Assembly (NCBI GenBank): GCA_029582165.1 | Contig: CM055871.1 | Span: forward strand, 29,992,802 to 30,056,801 | Direction of reading: 5' to 3' | DNA from: Portulaca oleracea | Lineage: Eukaryota; Streptophyta; Magnoliopsida; Caryophyllales; Portulacaceae | Length of the DNA stretch: 64,000 bases | In this document: in pieces, positions 63,901-64,000 of the stretch | How positions within the stretch are numbered: position 1 is the first letter of the stretch | Layout of the letters: each line of letters opens with the position of its first letter | Notes under the pieces: generated by a model | The model's input: only the letters and a program-made list of their open reading frames with translations | Database searches by the model: none | What the model was told of the DNA's origin: nothing | Program-made: the position numbers and the translations under genes

Positions 63901-64000
63901 ACAAAAGTGACCTTCAAAGGAGCCATCAACAATGACAATTCAGATGGATCATATCCTGCTGACATTGTATTCACTATCATTGAGAAGCGACACCCTTTGT
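60953..64000 (+). CDS. J-domain-less DnaJ/HSP40 C-terminal domain protein (partial)
   Basis: Exons: 60953-61129, 62390-62711, 63416-63755, and 63840 to the window end. Phases agree, giving the first 333 residues. No J domain or HPD motif is present. The N-terminus (MSDAREKPPECYNFSGIRDL) is followed by a Lys/Asp-rich, probably disordered stretch with KKKKVSSK and TRRRKPHQK, possible nuclear signals. From about residue 254 comes the client-binding domain of type II HSP40s: LECTLEELCQGCVKHIKVTR, then ITVDVKPG, GTKVTFKGA and YPADIVFTIIEKRHPL. The usual PGW at the domain hinge is PGS here. Arabidopsis has J-less relatives called HSP40/DnaJ peptide-binding proteins (At1g44160, At1g11040, from memory). 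The function is unknown; without a J domain it should not stimulate Hsp70 in the usual way. The C-terminus lies beyond the window. Confidence 0.8.
61460..61647. mobile_element. Stowaway-like MITE in intron 1 of the DnaJ-like gene
   Basis: TA flanks at 61458-61459 and 61648-61649 enclose an AT-rich 188-bp piece. It starts CTCCTTTAGTTAGATATTA and ends, on the minus strand, CTCAAAAATACATTAATTG. The interior has 'aattagatttgtaac', as in the other local copies. Confidence 0.55.
63025..63155. mobile_element. Stowaway-like MITE, left half, in intron 2 of the DnaJ-like gene
   Basis: After a TA at 63023-63024 the copy opens CTCCCTTCATTCTATATTAA, then 'ttgttgtctttgaaaatc' and 'attagattcgtaac'. It breaks off at CACA repeats near 63160. 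It is the opposite-orientation sister of 57540-57702. Confidence 0.55.

Noticed and set aside
1..64000. tRNA, rRNA, snoRNA clusters or a CRISPR-like array
   Set aside because: I looked for cloverleaf-type arms, conserved rRNA words and regularly spaced identical repeats. The only regular arrays are the minisatellite at 22795-23310 and microsatellites. Weak or divergent ncRNAs could still be missed by eye.

Overview
This is a piece of a flowering-plant nuclear genome, most likely a core eudicot. The signs are AT-rich intergenic DNA, short exons with plant-type GT-AG introns, several families of plant MITEs and plant Ty3/gypsy LTR retrotransposons, and three plant genes. Some repeat sequence recalls Caryophyllales, but I cannot fix the species. 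No bacterial, organellar or viral genes were seen, and no rRNA, tRNA or CRISPR array.

Layout. Positions 1-16300 contain no intact gene. They hold AT-rich DNA, a degraded reading frame split by a hAT-type MITE (2150-2578), two decayed RNase H-like fragments of non-LTR retrotransposons (about 3640-3989 and 10930-11583), Tourist-like and Stowaway-like MITEs, and TA microsatellites. Positions 16300-29880 are a retrotransposon cluster. It contains the 3' end of a minus-strand gypsy element whose LTR is packed with a GTCACG-GCC-GTGAC-like palindrome. Next is a Tat/Ogre-like non-coding 3' region with tandem repeats, cut by a 3.1-kb solo LTR. An 810-bp LTR lies between a PPT and a PBS-like site. Last comes an internally deleted minus-strand gypsy element with two 1.2-kb LTRs and an extra copy of its leader. 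Positions 29880-34200 are AT-rich and gene-free.

Genes. (1) Plus strand, 35013-46338: a complete six-coding-exon gene for a 2132-residue armadillo-repeat/C2 protein of the CELLULOSE SYNTHASE INTERACTIVE family, CSI3-like. (2) Minus strand, 57292-48893: a complete nine-exon gene for a 356-residue replication factor C small subunit, the Arabidopsis RFC3/EMB2810 and human RFC5 type, with an E2F-like site just upstream. (3) Plus strand, 60953 to beyond the window end: the first four exons of a protein with a DnaJ/HSP40 C-terminal client-binding domain but no J domain.

The CSI-like and RFC genes lie tail to tail. They do not form a pathway: one acts at the cell cortex in cellulose synthesis, the other loads the PCNA clamp in the nucleus. 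Their neighbourhood looks ancient, because from memory the Arabidopsis counterparts At1g77460 (CSI3) and At1g77470 (RFC3) are also adjacent. From memory again, the CSI2 gene At1g44120 lies near a J-less DnaJ-C gene, At1g44160. I see no convincing undescribed system. The most useful observations are this neighbourhood, a GC-AG intron, the J-less chaperone-like gene, and the structures in the retrotransposon cluster.
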